From NCBI GenBank assembly GCA_017304945.1, contig JAFKLG010000059.1, forward strand, positions 36,457-100,456: 64,000 nucleotides of DNA, written 5' to 3'. Positions 17,363-26,418 of this stretch are shown piece by piece. Numbering within the stretch: position 1 is the first letter of the stretch; each line of letters opens with the position of its first letter. The notes beneath the pieces were generated by a model. It was not told where the DNA came from, did not search any database, and was given only the letters and a program-made list of their open reading frames with translations. This DNA is from Rhodospirillales bacterium. Its GTDB lineage: Bacteria; Pseudomonadota; Alphaproteobacteria; Acetobacterales; Acetobacteraceae. The position numbers and the translations under genes are program-made.

Positions 17363-17460
17363 CCGCGGCGAGATCGGCACCTTCACCCCGCGCCGAGGTC
17401 GGTCGGCACCTTCAACCCGCGCCGAGATCGGCAGCTTCATCCCGCGCCGAGATCGGCGAC
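17363..17460. repeat. 25-29 bp tandem repeat copying the 3' end of otsA
   Basis: Four units follow each other at 17363-17387, 17388-17416, 17417-17441 and 17442-17460. On the minus strand each of the first three reads close to GCCGATCTCGGCGCGGG followed by TGAAG. The otsA frame ends ADLGAG-stop inside this pattern, and the same ADLGAG-stop wording is repeated downstream of the true stop. Confidence 0.85.
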
Positions 17461-18801
17461 AAACCGATCGCGCCAGCGTTCCAGGCTGTTGCGGCGCATC
17501 ACCGCCAGCATGGAGGCGTGGCGCTCGCAGCGCTCCTCGATGCCCATGCGCAGTGCGCGGTCGATCGCCGCCGCCATGCCCGCCTCGTCATACGGATTGA
17601 CCAGCAGCGCCGCGTCCAGTTCGCGCGCCGCGCCGGCGAACTCCGACAGCACGAGCACGCCTGGATCTTCTGGGTCCTGCGCCGAGACGTATTCCTTCGC
17701 CACCAGGTTCATCCCGTCGCGCAGCGGCGTCACCAGGCAGCATTGCGCGGTCGCGTAGAGCGGCATCAGCACGTTGCGGGGGAAACTCTTGTTGAGATAG
17801 CGCAGCGGCACCCAGTCGACTTCGGCGAAGCGGCCGTTGATGCGGCCTGCCTCGCCCTCGAGTTCGCGGCGGATCACCTGGTAGGTCTCGATGTCGCCGC
17901 GTGAGGGCGGCGCGATCTGCATGAAGGTCGTCACGCCCTGGTGCGCCGGGAACTCGGCGAGGAATCGCTCGAAGGCGACGAAGCGCTGGCGCAGGCCTTT
18001 CGAGTAGTCCAGCCGGTCGACGCTGAGGATGAGTTGTTCCATCAGGTTCGCGCGCAGCCGCGTCGCGGTGCGCCGATTGGCCGGCAATTCCGCCTGCGCG
18101 CGCGTCTCGTCCACGTGCACGCCGATCGGATAGACGCCGGTGCGCACCACCCGGCCGCCCACCGACACCGACCCGTCGGCGCCCGCGGTGCCGCCGCCCA
18201 CGCGCAGCACGTAGTCGAGGAAGGCGGTGCGGTCGATCTCGGTCTGGAAGCCCAGCAGGTCGAAGGCGCACATCGCGCGGATCAGCTCCGCATGTGCGGG
18301 GATCGTCATGAACACGCCGGGGGCGGGGAAGGGCGTGTGCAGGAACAAGCCGATGCGGTTCTGCACGCCGCGCGCGCGCAGCGCTTCGGCGAGGCACAGC
18401 AGGTGGTAGTCGTGCGCCCAGATCAGGTCGTCGGGCTGCACCAGTTCGACGAGCCCGCGGGCGAAGGTTTCGTTGACCCGCCGATAGCCGGCGAACTCGG
18501 ATGGTTCGAACCGGCCCAGCCCGATCTGGTAGTGCAGCACCGGCCAGAGCGTGCCGTTGGCGAAGCCGCGATAGAAGTCGTCGTAGTCGCGCCGCGCCAG
18601 GTCGATCGTGTAGAGCGTGATCGGCCCGACCTGCCGTTCCGTCTCGAGTTCCGCCGAGTCGGTGACGGTGCCGCTCCAGCCGAACCAGAGCCCGCCTTTC
18701 TCGCGCAGCGCGTCGAGCACCCCCGCGGCGAGACCACCGGCGGTGGCCTCACCTTCCTGGATCGGCGCGACACGGTTCGAGACGACGACGAGGCGGGGCA
18801 T
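17437..18801 (-). CDS. otsA: Trehalose-6-phosphate synthase (UDP-forming)
   Basis: 454 residues, the usual length of OtsA. Family GT20 motifs: MPRLVVVSNRVAP, ATAGGLAAGVL, WAHDYHLLCLAEALR, GLFLHTPFPAPGVF, LSVDRLDYSKGLRQR, LVTPLRDGMNLVAKEY and VLVLSEFAGAARELDAALLVNPYD. It joins glucose from UDP- or another NDP-glucose with glucose-6-phosphate in the cytosol, the first step of trehalose synthesis for osmotic protection. The partner phosphatase gene otsB is not adjacent but near 50.5 kb. Its last codons are repeated in tandem beyond the stop. Confidence 0.96.
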   Translation of the reverse strand: MPRLVVVSNRVAPIQEGEATAGGLAAGVLDALREKGGLWFGWSGTVTDSAELETERQVGPITLYTIDLARRDYDDFYRGFANGTLWPVLHYQIGLGRFEPSEFAGYRRVNETFARGLVELVQPDDLIWAHDYHLLCLAEALRARGVQNRIGLFLHTPFPAPGVFMTIPAHAELIRAMCAFDLLGFQTEIDRTAFLDYVLRVGGGTAGADGSVSVGGRVVRTGVYPIGVHVDETRAQAELPANRRTATRLRANLMEQLILSVDRLDYSKGLRQRFVAFERFLAEFPAHQGVTTFMQIAPPSRGDIETYQVIRRELEGEAGRINGRFAEVDWVPLRYLNKSFPRNVLMPLYATAQCCLVTPLRDGMNLVAKEYVSAQDPEDPGVLVLSEFAGAARELDAALLVNPYDEAGMAAAIDRALRMGIEERCERHASMLAVMRRNSLERWRDRFVADLGAG

Positions 18802-18836
18802 CGGCGCGCGGCATCCTCCGGTGACGGAGGGGCAAC

Positions 18837-20642
18837 CTACGCAGCGATGGGCAGCGGGTCCATCCGTTGCTTGCGCAGCAGCTCACGATACGGGCCGGGC
18901 CGAGCCGCGAGCTCGGCCGGCGAGCCGTCGTCGACGATGCGGCCGTGATCCATCACGATGATCCGGTCGAAGTTCTGCAGCGTCGACAGCCGGTGCGCGA
19001 TCGCGATCACGGTGCGGCCGGTCATCAGGGTGTCGAGCGCTGCCTGGATGGCCTGCTCGCTCTCGGTGTCGAGCGCGCTGGTCGCCTCGTCGAGCAGCAG
19101 GATCGGCGCGTCCTTGAGCAGGGCGCGGGCGATCGCCAGGCGCTGGCGCTGGCCGCCCGACAGTTTCACGCCGCGATCGCCCACCATGGTGGCGAACCCG
19201 TCCGGCAGCGCCTCGATGAAGTCGCGGCAGCGCGCCATCTCGGCGGCGGCCATCACCTCCGCCTCGGTCGCGTCGGGGCGGGCGTAGCGCAGGTTCTCCA
19301 TGATGGTGCGATGGAACAGCGAGATGTCCTGCGGCACGATCGCCATCACCTCGCGCAGGCTGGTCTGGGTGACCTCGCGAATGTCCTGCCCGTCGATCAG
19401 CACGCGGCCGCTGCCCACGTCGTAGAAGCGCTGCAGCAGCGCGAGCACGGTGGACTTGCCGGCGCCCGAGAAGCCGACCAGCCCGACGCGCTGGCCCGGC
19501 AGGATCTCCAGGTCGAAGTCGCGCAGCACCGGCGCGCGGGTCGGGTAGGCGAAGCTGACCGCCTCGAAGGTGACTTCGCCGCGGCGTGCGGTGATCGGAT
19601 AGGCGTCGGGCCGGTCGGGCAGTTCGTGCGGGGTCAGCAGGGTGCTGATCGCCTCGTCCAGCCGCGCAATGTGCTGGGTCAGGTCGACCAGGGCGACCGC
19701 GAGGTCGCGGGTGCCGTGCAGGATGGTGAAGGCGAGCGCGGTCAGCAGCACGAGGTCGCCCACGCTCGCCTGGCCGCGCTGCCACAGCAGGATGCCCCAG
19801 GCCACCACGCCGGCGGTGAGCAGCGCGGTCAGCACGGCGTGGATCAGCCGGAGGTGCTCGAGGTAGTAGAGGCTGCGACGCCGCGCGGTCATCTCGCGTT
19901 CCATCTGCGCGCCGATCCGGCGTTGTTCGCGGAAGGTCGCGCCGAACGCCCGCACCACGCCGAAATTGCTGATCACGTCGACCAGCTCGCCGTCCACGCC
20001 GGCGGCCTGCGACGCGTAGCTGCGATGCCGCGGCGTGCCGCGCCGCGCGAGCGAGAAGATCAGCAGTCCGAGCAGCGCGGCGACGCCCAGCAGCACGCCG
20101 GCGAGGGCGAGGCTGACGGAGCCGATGAAGCCGATCGCGATGGTGACGGCGATGATCGGCGGCAGCACGTTCCAGGAGCCGGTGTTCTCCAGCGTGAAGC
20201 TGGCATTGGCGGTCGCGGTGATGCGGCTGGCGAGGCCGCCGGGCAGGCGTTCGGCGAAGTAGCTGGGGGCATGGCCGGAGAGATGCGCGAACAGGTCGCG
20301 GCGGATGTCGCCGGTGACGCGCACGAAGGTGCGATGCGCGGCGTAGCCGCCGATGCGCCAGGACAGGTTGTCGGCGGCGACCAGGCCGCAGAGCAGGGCG
20401 AAGGCGGTCCAGGCCTGGGAGGCGGCCTGCGGGCCGGCCGACACCACGTCGATCAGGTGCTTCATGCCATATTGGGTGGAGACGCTGCAGGCCACCGCCA
20501 CCAGCACCGACGCCAGTACCGTCGCATGGCCGAGCGGATGGGCGCGCACGTAGCGCCACAGGAAGCGGAGCGGGTGGACGCGCAGCGCCGTGAGGCCGGC
20601 GGCATCGACCGGAAAATGCGCGGCGTCGACGTAATGCGCCAT
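18837..20642 (-). CDS. ABC exporter, fused membrane and ATPase domains
   Basis: 601 residues from ATG 20640-20642, with AGGAG upstream; the frame is open further back without support. Six membrane helices fill residues about 20-310. The ATPase half has Walker A GFSGAGKST, Q-loop VPQDISLFHRTI, signature LSGGQRQRLAIARALL, Walker B ILLLDEATSALD and the His-switch IAHRLST. This is the MsbA/MDR-like half-transporter type working as a homodimer in the inner membrane. The substrate may be a lipid or glycolipid; neighbours (glycosyltransferases) agree but do not prove it. Confidence 0.93.
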   Translation of the reverse strand: MAHYVDAAHFPVDAAGLTALRVHPLRFLWRYVRAHPLGHATVLASVLVAVACSVSTQYGMKHLIDVVSAGPQAASQAWTAFALLCGLVAADNLSWRIGGYAAHRTFVRVTGDIRRDLFAHLSGHAPSYFAERLPGGLASRITATANASFTLENTGSWNVLPPIIAVTIAIGFIGSVSLALAGVLLGVAALLGLLIFSLARRGTPRHRSYASQAAGVDGELVDVISNFGVVRAFGATFREQRRIGAQMEREMTARRRSLYYLEHLRLIHAVLTALLTAGVVAWGILLWQRGQASVGDLVLLTALAFTILHGTRDLAVALVDLTQHIARLDEAISTLLTPHELPDRPDAYPITARRGEVTFEAVSFAYPTRAPVLRDFDLEILPGQRVGLVGFSGAGKSTVLALLQRFYDVGSGRVLIDGQDIREVTQTSLREVMAIVPQDISLFHRTIMENLRYARPDATEAEVMAAAEMARCRDFIEALPDGFATMVGDRGVKLSGGQRQRLAIARALLKDAPILLLDEATSALDTESEQAIQAALDTLMTGRTVIAIAHRLSTLQNFDRIIVMDHGRIVDDGSPAELAARPGPYRELLRKQRMDPLPIAA

Positions 20643-20847
20643 GGCGGACGAGGCTCCTGTCCCGGGATTCGAAAGGGCGGACCCGGACCGCCGTGACGCC
20701 ATGATCGGCACGAAATGTGCCGACATTCCGCCACATTCAGCTTCTATAACCCACAATTGATAAAGCGCCTCTGAACTTGGAAGTCAAGCCTAAGTTTAGC
20801 GACGCTGTCTACTGGTCAACCCTATGTAAAGGCCGGGGTTCGTCTCA
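20643..20847. promoter_or_regulatory. AT-rich divergent promoter region between ABC exporter and GT4 genes
   Basis: About 205 bp between divergent starts. The part 20740-20835 is much richer in A and T than the surroundings (TTCTATAACCCACAATTGAT, CTAAGTTTAGCG, CCTATGTAAAGG). It must serve both genes. Several TATAAC/TATGTA-like -10 candidates exist, but I cannot fix a matching -35 with confidence. Confidence 0.45.
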
Positions 20848-21906
20848 ATGCGTATTGCGCAAATCTCACCGCTTTTCGAAGCGGTCCCGCCGAAGCTGTA
20901 CGGTGGCACCGAGCGGGTCGTCTATTCGCTGACGGAAGAGCTGGTGGCGATGGGTCATGACGTGACCCTGTTCGCAAGCGGTGACTCCATCACTTCGGCC
21001 ACCCTCGCGCCGATGCGCGACCAGGCGATCCGCCTCGACCCGTCGGTCAAGGACTGGGTGGCGCTCTACAACCGGATGGTGGAACTGATCTATCGCCGTA
21101 AGGACGAGTTCGACGTTCTCCATTTCCACATCGACTATTTCCCGCTCTCCCTGTTCAGCCGTCAGCGCGTGCCGTTCCTCACCACGCTGCATGGCCGCCT
21201 CGACCTGCCGGAGTTCAAGGAGGTCTACGAGACCTTCCCCGACGCGCCGTTCGTCTCGATCTCGAACAGCCAGCGCAAGCCGATCCCGCGCCTGAACTGG
21301 GTGCGCACCGTGCTGCACGGCATGCCGGCCAACCTGCTGACGCCGCAGCCGGCCAAGCAGGACTATGTCGCCGTGCTGGGCCGCGTCTCGCCGGAGAAGG
21401 GCGTCGACAAGGCGATCCGCATCGCCGCCCGCGCCGGGCTCAAGCTGAAGATCGCCGCCAAGGTCGACAATGCCGACCGCGAGTACTACGAGACCGTGGT
21501 GCGGCCGCTGATCGAGCAGCACGACAACGTCGAGTTCATCGGCGAGATCAACGACGCGCAGAAGCCCGAATTCCTCTCCGGCGCGCATGCCCTGCTGTTC
21601 CCGATCGACTGGCCGGAGCCGTTCGGCCTGGTGATGATCGAGGCGATGGCCTGCGGCACTCCGGTGATCGCGTTCAACCGCGGCTCCGTGCCCGAGGTGA
21701 TCGACCACGGCGTCACCGGCTTCATCGTCGAGAGCGAGGATGCGGCGGTCGCCGCGATCGACCGGCTGGGCGAGCTCGACCGCGCCGCGGTGCGCGCCAC
21801 TTTCGACCGGCGCTTCACCAGCCGCCGCATGGCGGAGGACTATCTCGACGTCTATCGCGAACTGTCCGAACCCGCGACGCCCCGCCTGCGCGCCGTGACC
21901 GGCTGA
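20848..21906 (+). CDS. Glycosyltransferase family 4
   Basis: 352 residues. GT-B glycosyltransferase: N-terminal RIAQISPLFEAVPPKLYGGTERVVY, the DVLHFHIDYF region, VAVLGRVSPEKGVDKAIRIA opening the C-terminal domain, and the E-x7-E donor site in EPFGLVMIEAMACGTPVIA. Members of this subgroup transfer sugars from nucleotide donors to lipids or glycans on the cytosolic side. It ends in a rho-independent terminator, so it is probably transcribed alone. Confidence 0.93.
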   Translation: MRIAQISPLFEAVPPKLYGGTERVVYSLTEELVAMGHDVTLFASGDSITSATLAPMRDQAIRLDPSVKDWVALYNRMVELIYRRKDEFDVLHFHIDYFPLSLFSRQRVPFLTTLHGRLDLPEFKEVYETFPDAPFVSISNSQRKPIPRLNWVRTVLHGMPANLLTPQPAKQDYVAVLGRVSPEKGVDKAIRIAARAGLKLKIAAKVDNADREYYETVVRPLIEQHDNVEFIGEINDAQKPEFLSGAHALLFPIDWPEPFGLVMIEAMACGTPVIAFNRGSVPEVIDHGVTGFIVESEDAAVAAIDRLGELDRAAVRATFDRRFTSRRMAEDYLDVYRELSEPATPRLRAVTG

Positions 21907-21934
21907 CAAGCCCCGCTTCGCTGCGTTAACGTTC

Positions 21935-21965
21935 AGGCCGCGCGGCGCCGTCGCGCGGCCTTTTC
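21935..21965 (+). terminator. Rho-independent terminator after GT4 gene
   Basis: GGCCGCGCG at 21936-21944 pairs with CGCGCGGCC at 21952-21960, followed by TTTTC. It lies 30 bp past the stop of the glycosyltransferase gene. Confidence 0.85.
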
Positions 21966-22061
21966 GTCGCCTGCCCGCCCGGTCCGCCGGCCGCGTGGCA
22001 GCGCGGGCGAAGGCGGATCGCAGCCGCGAGGCTGACCAACCGAAAAGCCGACCCGCCGGGG

Positions 22062-23303
22062 ATGGAAACGTCGCTCAGTCGTCACGGCCTGAACGGGCTG
22101 AACTTCTTCACCGCCGCCGCGCAGACCGGCTTCGGACCGTTCATCTCCGTCTACCTGACCGAAATCGGGTGGAACCAGACCGATATCGGCCTGGTGCTCA
22201 GCGTCGGCACCGCCGCGGCGCTGGCGAGCCAGGTGCCCGCCGGCGCGCTGGTCGACGCGCTGCACGACAAGCGCGCGGTCACCGTCGCCGCCCTGCTGGG
22301 CCTCGGCCTCTCCGCCCTCGCGCTCGCCTTCGCCCCGGCCAGCGGCTGGATCTGGGGCGTGCAGATCGTGCACAGCCTGGTCAGTTCGGTGCTGACCCCG
22401 GCCATCGCCGCCATCACCCTCGCCTTGTGCGGCCACGCCTTCTACAGCGAGCGGCTGGGTGAGAACGCGCGCTACGCCTCCCTCGGCAACGCGGTCGCCG
22501 CGGCCCTGATGGGGGCGGTCGCCAACTACCTGTCGGAACGGATGGTGTTCGTGCTCACCGCGGCGCTGGTGGTGCCGGCGATCATCGGGCTGCTGGCGAT
22601 CCGGCCGCGCGAGGCGGCGGAGGAGGACGAGGCGGAGGATCACCCCGCGCTGCTGACGCCGCAGGCCCGCAAGGCGCGCGAGGACCGGCCCTGGCACATC
22701 TTCCGGGAGCCCGCGCTGCACGTCTTCGCGGTCTGCGCGGTGCTGTTCGGGCTGGCCAACGCCGCCATGCTGCCCCTGATGCTGAATGCGCTGGCGATGC
22801 GGTCGGTCGATACCGGCTTCGTCGTCTCCGCTTCGATCGTGGTGCCGCAGATCATCACCGCCGCGGCCTCGCCATGGACCGGCGTCATGGCCCAGCGCTT
22901 CGGCCGCCGTCCCGTGCTGCTGGTGGGCTTCGCGGCGCTCCCGGTGCGGGCGCTGCTGTTCGCCACCATGCCGGACGCGGCCCAGGTGGTGGTGATCCAG
23001 GTGCTGGACGGCGTCGCCGGCACGGTGTTCGGCCTGATGCTGCCGCTGATCGCCGCCGACCTGACGCGGCGCACCGGCTTCCTCAACCTCGCGATCGGCG
23101 CGCTCGGGCTGGGCACCAGCCTGGGGGCGATGTTCAGCACCACGCTCGCCGGCTTCGTCGCCGACCATTTCGGCACGTCGGCCGCGTTCATGGGGCTGGC
23201 CGCGGCGGGCGGCCTCGGCACCGTGCTGCTGTTCGTGCTGATGCCGGAAACCCGGCCGGGCCCGATGCCGCGTCTGGAAGCCCCGCCGGTGGTGGCGCTG
23301 TGA
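22062..23303 (+). CDS. MFS transporter
   Basis: 413 residues with twelve hydrophobic helices in two halves, joined by a charged loop near residues 185-215 (EAAEEDEAEDHP). Loop motifs AGALVDALHDKRAV after helix 2 and MAQRFGRRPVLLVG in the second half are typical of the major facilitator superfamily. It ends with the TGA shared with the next gene's GTG (GTGA overlap), so it is translationally coupled to an AMP-ligase. It may import or export the compound that the ligase and the oxidase two genes down act on. Confidence 0.92.
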   Translation: METSLSRHGLNGLNFFTAAAQTGFGPFISVYLTEIGWNQTDIGLVLSVGTAAALASQVPAGALVDALHDKRAVTVAALLGLGLSALALAFAPASGWIWGVQIVHSLVSSVLTPAIAAITLALCGHAFYSERLGENARYASLGNAVAAALMGAVANYLSERMVFVLTAALVVPAIIGLLAIRPREAAEEDEAEDHPALLTPQARKAREDRPWHIFREPALHVFAVCAVLFGLANAAMLPLMLNALAMRSVDTGFVVSASIVVPQIITAAASPWTGVMAQRFGRRPVLLVGFAALPVRALLFATMPDAAQVVVIQVLDGVAGTVFGLMLPLIAADLTRRTGFLNLAIGALGLGTSLGAMFSTTLAGFVADHFGTSAAFMGLAAAGGLGTVLLFVLMPETRPGPMPRLEAPPVVAL

Positions 23304-24751
23304 GCGTCCCCGGCACCGCGGCGGCCCTGGCCGCGCATGCGGCGGCGCGGCCCGACTCGGTCGCCCTGTTCGAGCCGCCGCGCCAGGTCTCCTACCGCCA
23401 GCTCGCCGTGCAGGTCGCCGCCGCGGTGACCGTGCTGGAGCGGATCGGCATCACGCCCGGCATGCGGGTCGGGGTCGAGGTGCGGCCTGATCGGGCCCTG
23501 CATCTCGTGCTGCTGCTGGCCTGCGAGGTGATCGGCGCGACCACGCTCGCGGTGACCGCGGCCGATCTCGCGGCACCGGCCGATCCGGCGCTGAGCGGCT
23601 GCGCGCGGCTGCTCGTCACCGCCGCGGCGCCCGCGGCGGCGCAGGCCGAACGGATCCCGCCCGACTGGCTGCAGTCTCTGCCACCCTGCGACGCGGACGA
23701 GAGCGAGCGGATCCTGCGCCGCCCCCCGCCGGCCGCGGGGCTGGTGCGGATCGTCCGCACCTCCGGCACCACCGGGCGGCCGAAGGCGATCGGCATGAGC
23801 TTCGCCGCCCAGCAGCGGATCCTGGACACCGCGATCGCGCGGGTGGCGGCGGATGTCGGGGCGCAGCCGCGCTTCCTGTCGATCTATGGCCTGGGATTCC
23901 GCGCCAGTGTCACGCGCGTGCTGCAGACGCTGCAATGCGGCGGGTCGGTGCTGTTCGCCGCAGAGGCGCAGGCGCCCGCGATGATCGCGGCCGGCCTGGT
24001 CAACCACCTCATGTTCCTGGTGGGCGACGCCAAACGCATCGTGGCGCGCGGCAGCCCGCCGCCGCGCGGGCACCGGCTGCATGTCGAGCTGGTCGGCGCA
24101 TCGGCCGACAAGCCGCTGCGCGCGGCGCTCACCGAACGGTTCGGGGCGACGGTGACAGCGTGCTACAGCACCAACGAGACCAACCTGATCTCCTTCGTCG
24201 ACGCGGACGGCGTCGGCCGGCTTTGCCCCGGCGTCGCCGCGCGGATCGTGGACGAAGCGGGGCGCGACCTGCCGCATGGCGCGGTCGGGGTGATCCGCGT
24301 CCGCACCGCCGTGATGACCGACGCCTATGTCGACGATCCGGCCGCCAGTGCGGCGGCGTTCATCGACGGCTGGTATCATACCAACGACATGGGCCGCATG
24401 CCGGACGCCAGCACCCTGGTGGTGCTGGGGCGCGCCGACGACATGTTGAACGTCGGCGGCATCAAGTTCCTGCCGCAGCCGATCGAGGCGACGCTGAAGC
24501 GCGTGCCCGGCGTGCGCGATGCGGTGCTGGTCGCGCTCGATCATGCCGACCGCGCCAGCCGCGTCGTCGCCGCAATCGAGATCGGCGCGGAGCGCGTGCC
24601 GCCGGGGGTGACGGAGGCAGTGCGGGCCGCCATGGCGGGGGCCGTGCCGGGTGCGGAGGTGGTGCCGGTGCCGTGGTTCCCGCGCACCGAGACCGGCAAG
24701 GTGCAGCGGGCGGAGCTGCGCGCCGCGCTGGCCCGCCGGGACGGGGCCTGA
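23300..24751 (+). CDS. AMP-dependent acyl-CoA synthetase/ligase family protein
   Basis: 483 residues from GTG 23300-23302, overlapping the MFS stop. Adenylation-domain signatures are there but partly unusual: the P-loop reads RTSGTTGRPKAIGMS (usual YTSGTTGxPKG), A5-like core ACYSTNETNLISF, A7/A8 WYHTNDMGRMP and GRADDMLNVGG, and the catalytic Lys in RTETGKVQRAEL near the C-terminus. The family activates a carboxylate with ATP as an acyl-adenylate and usually passes it to CoA or a carrier. Substrate unknown; no carrier protein gene nearby. Confidence 0.9.
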   Translation: MSVPGTAAALAAHAAARPDSVALFEPPRQVSYRQLAVQVAAAVTVLERIGITPGMRVGVEVRPDRALHLVLLLACEVIGATTLAVTAADLAAPADPALSGCARLLVTAAAPAAAQAERIPPDWLQSLPPCDADESERILRRPPPAAGLVRIVRTSGTTGRPKAIGMSFAAQQRILDTAIARVAADVGAQPRFLSIYGLGFRASVTRVLQTLQCGGSVLFAAEAQAPAMIAAGLVNHLMFLVGDAKRIVARGSPPPRGHRLHVELVGASADKPLRAALTERFGATVTACYSTNETNLISFVDADGVGRLCPGVAARIVDEAGRDLPHGAVGVIRVRTAVMTDAYVDDPAASAAAFIDGWYHTNDMGRMPDASTLVVLGRADDMLNVGGIKFLPQPIEATLKRVPGVRDAVLVALDHADRASRVVAAIEIGAERVPPGVTEAVRAAMAGAVPGAEVVPVPWFPRTETGKVQRAELRAALARRDGA

Positions 24752-24834
24752 GCCGGCGGGCGAGGGGGCGTGCCTCTTGCGCCCCGGCGCGGACGGGGTG
24801 TTGATGACGCCGCGACGTCGCAGGGGAGTGGACG

Positions 24835-25962
24835 ATGAACGAGACCGTCTCGGAGCAGGCCAAGCATCTGTTCGAGCCGACTGGCGATTTCCAATGCCTG
24901 CACGAGTTCGTCCCGGCGGCGCGGTCCAAGCTGTCCGACCACATCTGGGGCTACCTGATCGGCGCCACCGAGACCGAGACGACGATGCGCCGCAACCGGC
25001 TGGCGCTCGACAGCCTGGCGCTGCGGCCCCGCGTGTGCCGCGACGTCTCCCATATCGACCTGACCACCACACTGTTCCACCGCCGCCTGCGCCTGCCGCT
25101 GATGCTGGCGCCGGTGGGCTCGCTCGAGTCCTTCCATCCGGGCGGGGCCGCGACCGCGGGCCGCGCCGCCTCCGCCTTCGGCGTGCCGATCATGGTGAGT
25201 TCGGTGACCCAGCCGGGGCTCGAGGAGGCGGCGGCCGCGGCGGACGGGCCGAAGATCTTCCAGCTCTACGTGCGCGGCGACGATGCCTGGATCGACGAGG
25301 TGGTCCGCCGCGCCGTCGGCGCCGGCTACGACGCCTTCGCGATCACCGTCGACACCGCCGCCTATTCCCGCCGCGAGCGCGACATCGCCGGCCGGTTCGT
25401 CAAGCCGTGGCGCGCGGTCGCGACCGGCCAGAGCTACCAGGCGAGCTTCAACTGGGACAACGTCAAGCACTTCAAGGACACGCACAGCATCCCGCTGATC
25501 CTGAAGGGCATCGCCACCGCCGAGGATGCGGCGCTCGCCTGCGAGCACGGCGTCGACGGCGTCTACGTCTCCAACCATGGCGGCCGCCAGCTCGACCACG
25601 GCCGCGGCTCGATGGACGTGCTGCCCGAGGTGCTGGCCGCGGTGCGGGGCCGCGCGCGCGTGATCGTGGATGGCGGCTTCTGCCGCGGCACCGACCTCGT
25701 GAAGGCGATCGCGCTGGGCGCCGACGCGGTCGCGATCGGCCGGCTCTACTGCTACGCGCTGGCGGCGGATGCCGAGGCGGGCGTGGTCAAGATGCTGGAG
25801 CTGCTGGAGCACGAGATGGGCGTCGCCACGGCGCTGTGCGGCGCGCGCAGCCTGGGCGAGCTGAACCCGTCCCACCTGTTCCGGGACGCGCCGCAGGTCG
25901 GGGCCCCGCACGTGCACAGCGCCTTCCCGCTGCTGTTCCCCACCCCCGAATCGCCGCGCTGA
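24835..25962 (+). CDS. FMN-dependent alpha-hydroxy acid oxidase/dehydrogenase (LldD/glycolate oxidase family)
   Basis: 375 residues of the FMN TIM-barrel family: LPLMLAPVGSLESFHPGG, KIFQLYVRGDD, FAITVDTAAYSRRERD, IPLILKGIATAEDA, the active-site SNHGGRQLDHG, then VIVDGGFCRGTDLVKAIALGADAV and GRLYCYAL. These enzymes oxidise lactate, glycolate, mandelate or longer 2-hydroxy acids to keto acids. The usual arginine/tyrosine substrate set is only partly visible, so the substrate is open. It lies 83 bp after the AMP-ligase and may be in the same operon. Confidence 0.93.
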   Translation: MNETVSEQAKHLFEPTGDFQCLHEFVPAARSKLSDHIWGYLIGATETETTMRRNRLALDSLALRPRVCRDVSHIDLTTTLFHRRLRLPLMLAPVGSLESFHPGGAATAGRAASAFGVPIMVSSVTQPGLEEAAAAADGPKIFQLYVRGDDAWIDEVVRRAVGAGYDAFAITVDTAAYSRRERDIAGRFVKPWRAVATGQSYQASFNWDNVKHFKDTHSIPLILKGIATAEDAALACEHGVDGVYVSNHGGRQLDHGRGSMDVLPEVLAAVRGRARVIVDGGFCRGTDLVKAIALGADAVAIGRLYCYALAADAEAGVVKMLELLEHEMGVATALCGARSLGELNPSHLFRDAPQVGAPHVHSAFPLLFPTPESPR

Positions 25963-26029
25963 GCCAGATCGTGTCGCGCGGGGACGTATCTGACGGTGAG
26001 CCGCCGGCGTGCCGGCGATCGGAGGCGAT

Positions 26030-26350
26030 GTGACGAGAAGTGCCGGAATGCGCCCACCGGGGCGCGTGCGACCAGCGGCCCGTCTGCTGGTGGCGTTGAT
26101 CGGGGTCGGAGCGCTTGCGGGCGGCGCGGCACGCGCCGACACGGAGGTCGCGCGGCGCTGCGCGGCAGCGCTGCCCCAGGACGCGCGGGCCATCTTCGAC
26201 GCCACCTTGCCGCAACTCGCCCCCGGCGCAAACCTGCGCGAGCTGGTGACGGCGACCACTCGCCGCCTGGTCGAAGCCGGATCGATCGGCCGGGGATCGG
26301 CCCGCGATTCCGCGGTCGCCGCGGGCAAGTGCCTGCGAACGGCCGACTGA
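26030..26350 (+). CDS. Small exported protein of unknown function
   Basis: 106 residues from GTG 26030, chosen for GGAGG 5-9 nt upstream. Residues about 14-38 form a signal peptide (RLLVALIGVGALAGGAARA, cut after ARA). The mature part of about 68 residues is helical and has two cysteines (RRCAAALP and GKCLRTAD) that could form a disulfide in the periplasm. I do not recognise a family. It lies just before an mscS-type gene on the same strand. Confidence 0.65.
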   Translation: MTRSAGMRPPGRVRPAARLLVALIGVGALAGGAARADTEVARRCAAALPQDARAIFDATLPQLAPGANLRELVTATTRRLVEAGSIGRGSARDSAVAAGKCLRTAD

Positions 26351-26418
26351 CCGCATCGCGCGGTTGACGGGGTGCGGGGGACTTTCCACTCTGGGAACGA
26401 CCCAGGGAGGCTTCCCGC

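Noticed and set aside
18867..20696. A 609-codon plus-strand frame over the ABC exporter
   Set aside because: Pure shadow of the exporter gene, whose Walker and signature motifs are complete.
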